The notes beneath the pieces were generated by a model that did no database searches, was not told the origin of the DNA, and saw nothing but the letters and a program-made list of their open reading frames with translations. A DNA stretch of 6,274 nucleotides from Dehalococcoidia bacterium. GTDB lineage: Bacteria; Chloroflexota; Dehalococcoidia; SM23-28-2. The translations under genes and the position numbers were made by a program. This document shows positions 4,740 to 6,274 of the stretch, in pieces. Location of the stretch: assembly GCA_022866185.1 (NCBI GenBank), contig JALHUG010000205.1, positions 1 to 6,274 on the forward strand, in the 5' to 3' direction. How positions within the stretch are numbered: the stretch's first letter is position 1; each line of letters starts with the position of its first letter.

Positions 4740-5808
4740 GCCGCTGATCGCCCTGGACGCCATGGGCGGCGACCACGCTCCTCAGGAGATCGTGAAGGGG
4801 GCGGTGTTGGCCGCGCGCGAGCTGGGGATACAGGTCGCTCTGGTGGGGCCGCCTGCCCTGGTGGAGGAGGAGCTGGCGAAGGCCGAGCCGCGGCCGCAGG
4901 GCATTCGTCTGGTGGCGGCCAGCGAGGTTATCGCCATGGACGAGCAGCCCGCCCAGGCCGCTCGTCACAAGAAGGATTCCTCCATCGTCGTAGGGCTGAG
5001 GCTGCTGAAGCAGGGAGAGGCCGATGCCTTCGTCTCTGCGGGCAATACGGGGGCGGTCCTGGCGGCCTCCATCATGTACCTGGGACGCCTGCGCGGGATC
5101 GAGAGGCCGTCCCTGGTGGCGCTGCTGCCGCTGTCGGGCCGCCTGACCCTTCTTCTCGATATAGGGGCCAACGCCGACTGCAGGCCGAAGTACCTGTTGC
5201 AGTTCGCCGAGATGGGCAGCGCCTATATGGAGCGGGTGTGGAAGGTGGAGAGGCCGCGGGTGGCTCTCCTGAGCATCGGCGAGGAGGAGACGAAGGGCAG
5301 CATGCTGACCCAGGAAGCCTATGGGCTGCTGAAGGAGGCGAGCCACCTCAACTTCATCGGCAATGTAGAGGGGAGGGACGTAGCCAGCGGCGTGGCTGAT
5401 GTCATCGTCACGGACGGTTTCACCGGCAACGTGGTGGTCAAGACGATGGAGGGCATGGCTGCTTTCATCAGGGGCCAGCTCGAAGGCGCCATTAGGAGCA
5501 GGTGGTACTATATGCTGCCGGGCCTGGTCTTGAGGGGTGCTTTTCGGGGCGTGCAAAAGAGCACCGACTCTCGGGAGTACGGGGCAGGGCCTCTCCTGGG
5601 GGTGAACGGGCTGGTGTTTGTGGGGCATGGCAGCAGCGATGCCGTGGCCATCAGGAGCGCCCTGAGGGTGGCCCGCGAGGCGGTCGTGTCCGGCATGCTG
5701 GAGGCTATCCGCCCGTCGTTGGAGGCGGGTCAGCCCCTGGCTGAAGCGCCTGGAAGAAGCGCCAAGCCCGGTCGGACGGGAGCTTTCTCACAGATCGAGG
5801 AGGTTTAG
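4726..5808 (+). CDS. plsX: Phosphate acyltransferase PlsX
   Basis: PlsX converts acyl-ACP and phosphate into acyl phosphate, the acyl donor for PlsY in bacterial phosphatidic acid synthesis. It is a peripheral membrane enzyme. The 360-residue length is slightly above the usual 330-350, due to an extra C-terminal tail rich in Ala, Gly and Pro from about 332 on. Family motifs in order: LDAMGGDHAP (10-19), VSAGNTGA (103-110), RPSLVALLP (127-135), LLDIGAN (143-149), SIGEEETKG (183-191), NFIGNVEGRD (209-218), DVIVTDGFTGNVVVKTMEG (225-243) and EYGAGPLLGVNG (284-295). The GTG start at 4726 lies inside the end of the M20 gene and is supported by GGAGGA (4715-4720) with 5-nt spacing and by the N-terminal motif starting soon after. 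The usual neighbours fabH, fabD and rpmF are absent on the visible sides. Confidence 0.97.
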   Translation: MAASEPLIALDAMGGDHAPQEIVKGAVLAARELGIQVALVGPPALVEEELAKAEPRPQGIRLVAASEVIAMDEQPAQAARHKKDSSIVVGLRLLKQGEADAFVSAGNTGAVLAASIMYLGRLRGIERPSLVALLPLSGRLTLLLDIGANADCRPKYLLQFAEMGSAYMERVWKVERPRVALLSIGEEETKGSMLTQEAYGLLKEASHLNFIGNVEGRDVASGVADVIVTDGFTGNVVVKTMEGMAAFIRGQLEGAIRSRWYYMLPGLVLRGAFRGVQKSTDSREYGAGPLLGVNGLVFVGHGSSDAVAIRSALRVAREAVVSGMLEAIRPSLEAGQPLAEAPGRSAKPGRTGAFSQIEEV

Positions 5809-5821
5809 GAAGGAGTGACCG

Positions 5822-6151
5822 ATGGCAAAGCCCGCAGAGGTCAATGACTCGCAGTTCGAAAGCGAAGTGCTGAAGGCGGAAATGCCAGTACTGGTGGACT
5901 TTTGGGCGCCCTGGTGCGGCCCCTGTCGGATGGTGGCACCCATCGTGGAGGAGCTGGCGGAGGAATACGGCGACCGGGTCAAATTCCTCAAGATGAACAC
6001 CGACGACAACGCCAAGACCCCCACCCAGTACGGCATTCACGCCATTCCCACTCTTCTTGTGTTCAAGGGCGGCCAGCAGGTGGGCCAGGTCGTCGGCTTT
6101 CGCCCCAAGAGCGACCTGAAGAAGGTTATCGATCAGGCCCTGTCCAAATAG
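5822..6151 (+). CDS. trxA: Thioredoxin
   Basis: This is a complete single-domain thioredoxin of 109 residues, the normal length. The active site WCGPC is at 31-35 (redox cysteines C32 and C35). The buried aspartate D26 lies in VDFWAPWCGPC and the cis-proline P76 in AIPTLLVF. A Gly-Gly turn follows at 83-84. It is a cytosolic disulfide reductase, normally recharged by thioredoxin reductase, which is not in this window. AAGGAG (5810-5815) with 6-nt spacing gives a strong ribosome binding site and starts two bases after the plsX stop. The 13-bp gap suggests co-transcription with the M20 gene and plsX. A role specific to lipid metabolism is not implied. Confidence 0.97.
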   Translation: MAKPAEVNDSQFESEVLKAEMPVLVDFWAPWCGPCRMVAPIVEELAEEYGDRVKFLKMNTDDNAKTPTQYGIHAIPTLLVFKGGQQVGQVVGFRPKSDLKKVIDQALSK

Positions 6152-6274
6152 AGCGGGGCCTGGCTACGGCCACCTTGCTGACGGGTAGGCAACCCAGGGC
6201 CGTCGCGCCTTGGCGGGGTGCACTGGGAGAGACCCCGTAGACCGTGGCCAAGCGGCTGCGTTCGTTCACCGAGA
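6152..6274 (+). other. Region after trxA; possible start of a further gene at 6244
   Basis: No U-tailed hairpin follows trxA here, so the transcript may continue. A GTG at 6244 opens a frame running to the window end (VAKRLRSFTE) after an in-frame stop at 6238-6240. GGGAGAG lies about 13 nt upstream, which is a poor distance. Ten residues are too few to judge, so the gene call is only a possibility. Confidence 0.25.

Noticed and set aside
4651..5628. Long minus-strand open frame of 325 codons
   Set aside because: It is antisense to plsX, is His/Pro/Gln-rich and low in complexity, as expected of a shadow frame in GC-rich DNA.

Overview
The window is GC-rich chromosomal DNA, most likely from a Chloroflexota (Chloroflexi) lineage. 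The support is indirect: a secreted lipoprotein with a Thr-Pro repeat linker after its lipobox cysteine, frequent GTG starts, high GC, and housekeeping genes laid out in short operons. No rRNA or other marker gene is present, so the assignment is an inference.

Left half (minus strand). Positions 1-1248 hold most of a threonine-synthase-family gene (thrC) whose 3' end lies outside the window. Upstream of it is a full regulatory leader that can be read directly from the sequence. It has a sigma70-type promoter (-35 at 1596-1601, -10 at 1573-1578), a SAM-I (S-box) riboswitch aptamer (1437-1551), an antiterminator and an intrinsic terminator (1386-1417), then about 137 nt of leader with small hairpins and a Shine-Dalgarno sequence. 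The logic is high SAM, terminator formed, gene off. This is notable for a gene labelled threonine synthase. Further upstream, also on the minus strand, is a 406-residue predicted lipoprotein of unknown function (1866-3086).

Intergenic DNA. The gaps at 1249-1865 and 3087-3560 are dense with hairpins. Each holds one copy of a 31-nt core (30/31 identical) that folds as two adjacent hairpins. Each core is closed by an outer 8-9 bp stem whose sequence differs between copies yet stays complementary. This looks like a dispersed, structurally constrained repeat family.

Right half (plus strand). From a good promoter (TTGACC, 18 nt, TACAAT at 3484-3513), with a 14-bp perfect palindrome just upstream, runs a tight three-gene operon. 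It encodes an M20-family metallo-aminoacylase/amidohydrolase (3561-4739), PlsX phosphate acyltransferase (4726-5808, 14-bp overlap) and thioredoxin (5822-6151, 13-bp gap). PlsX feeds acyl phosphate into phospholipid synthesis. Thioredoxin is a general disulfide reductase. The M20 enzyme is translationally coupled to plsX, but its substrate is not evident. A possible start of another plus-strand gene lies at 6244, cut by the window edge.
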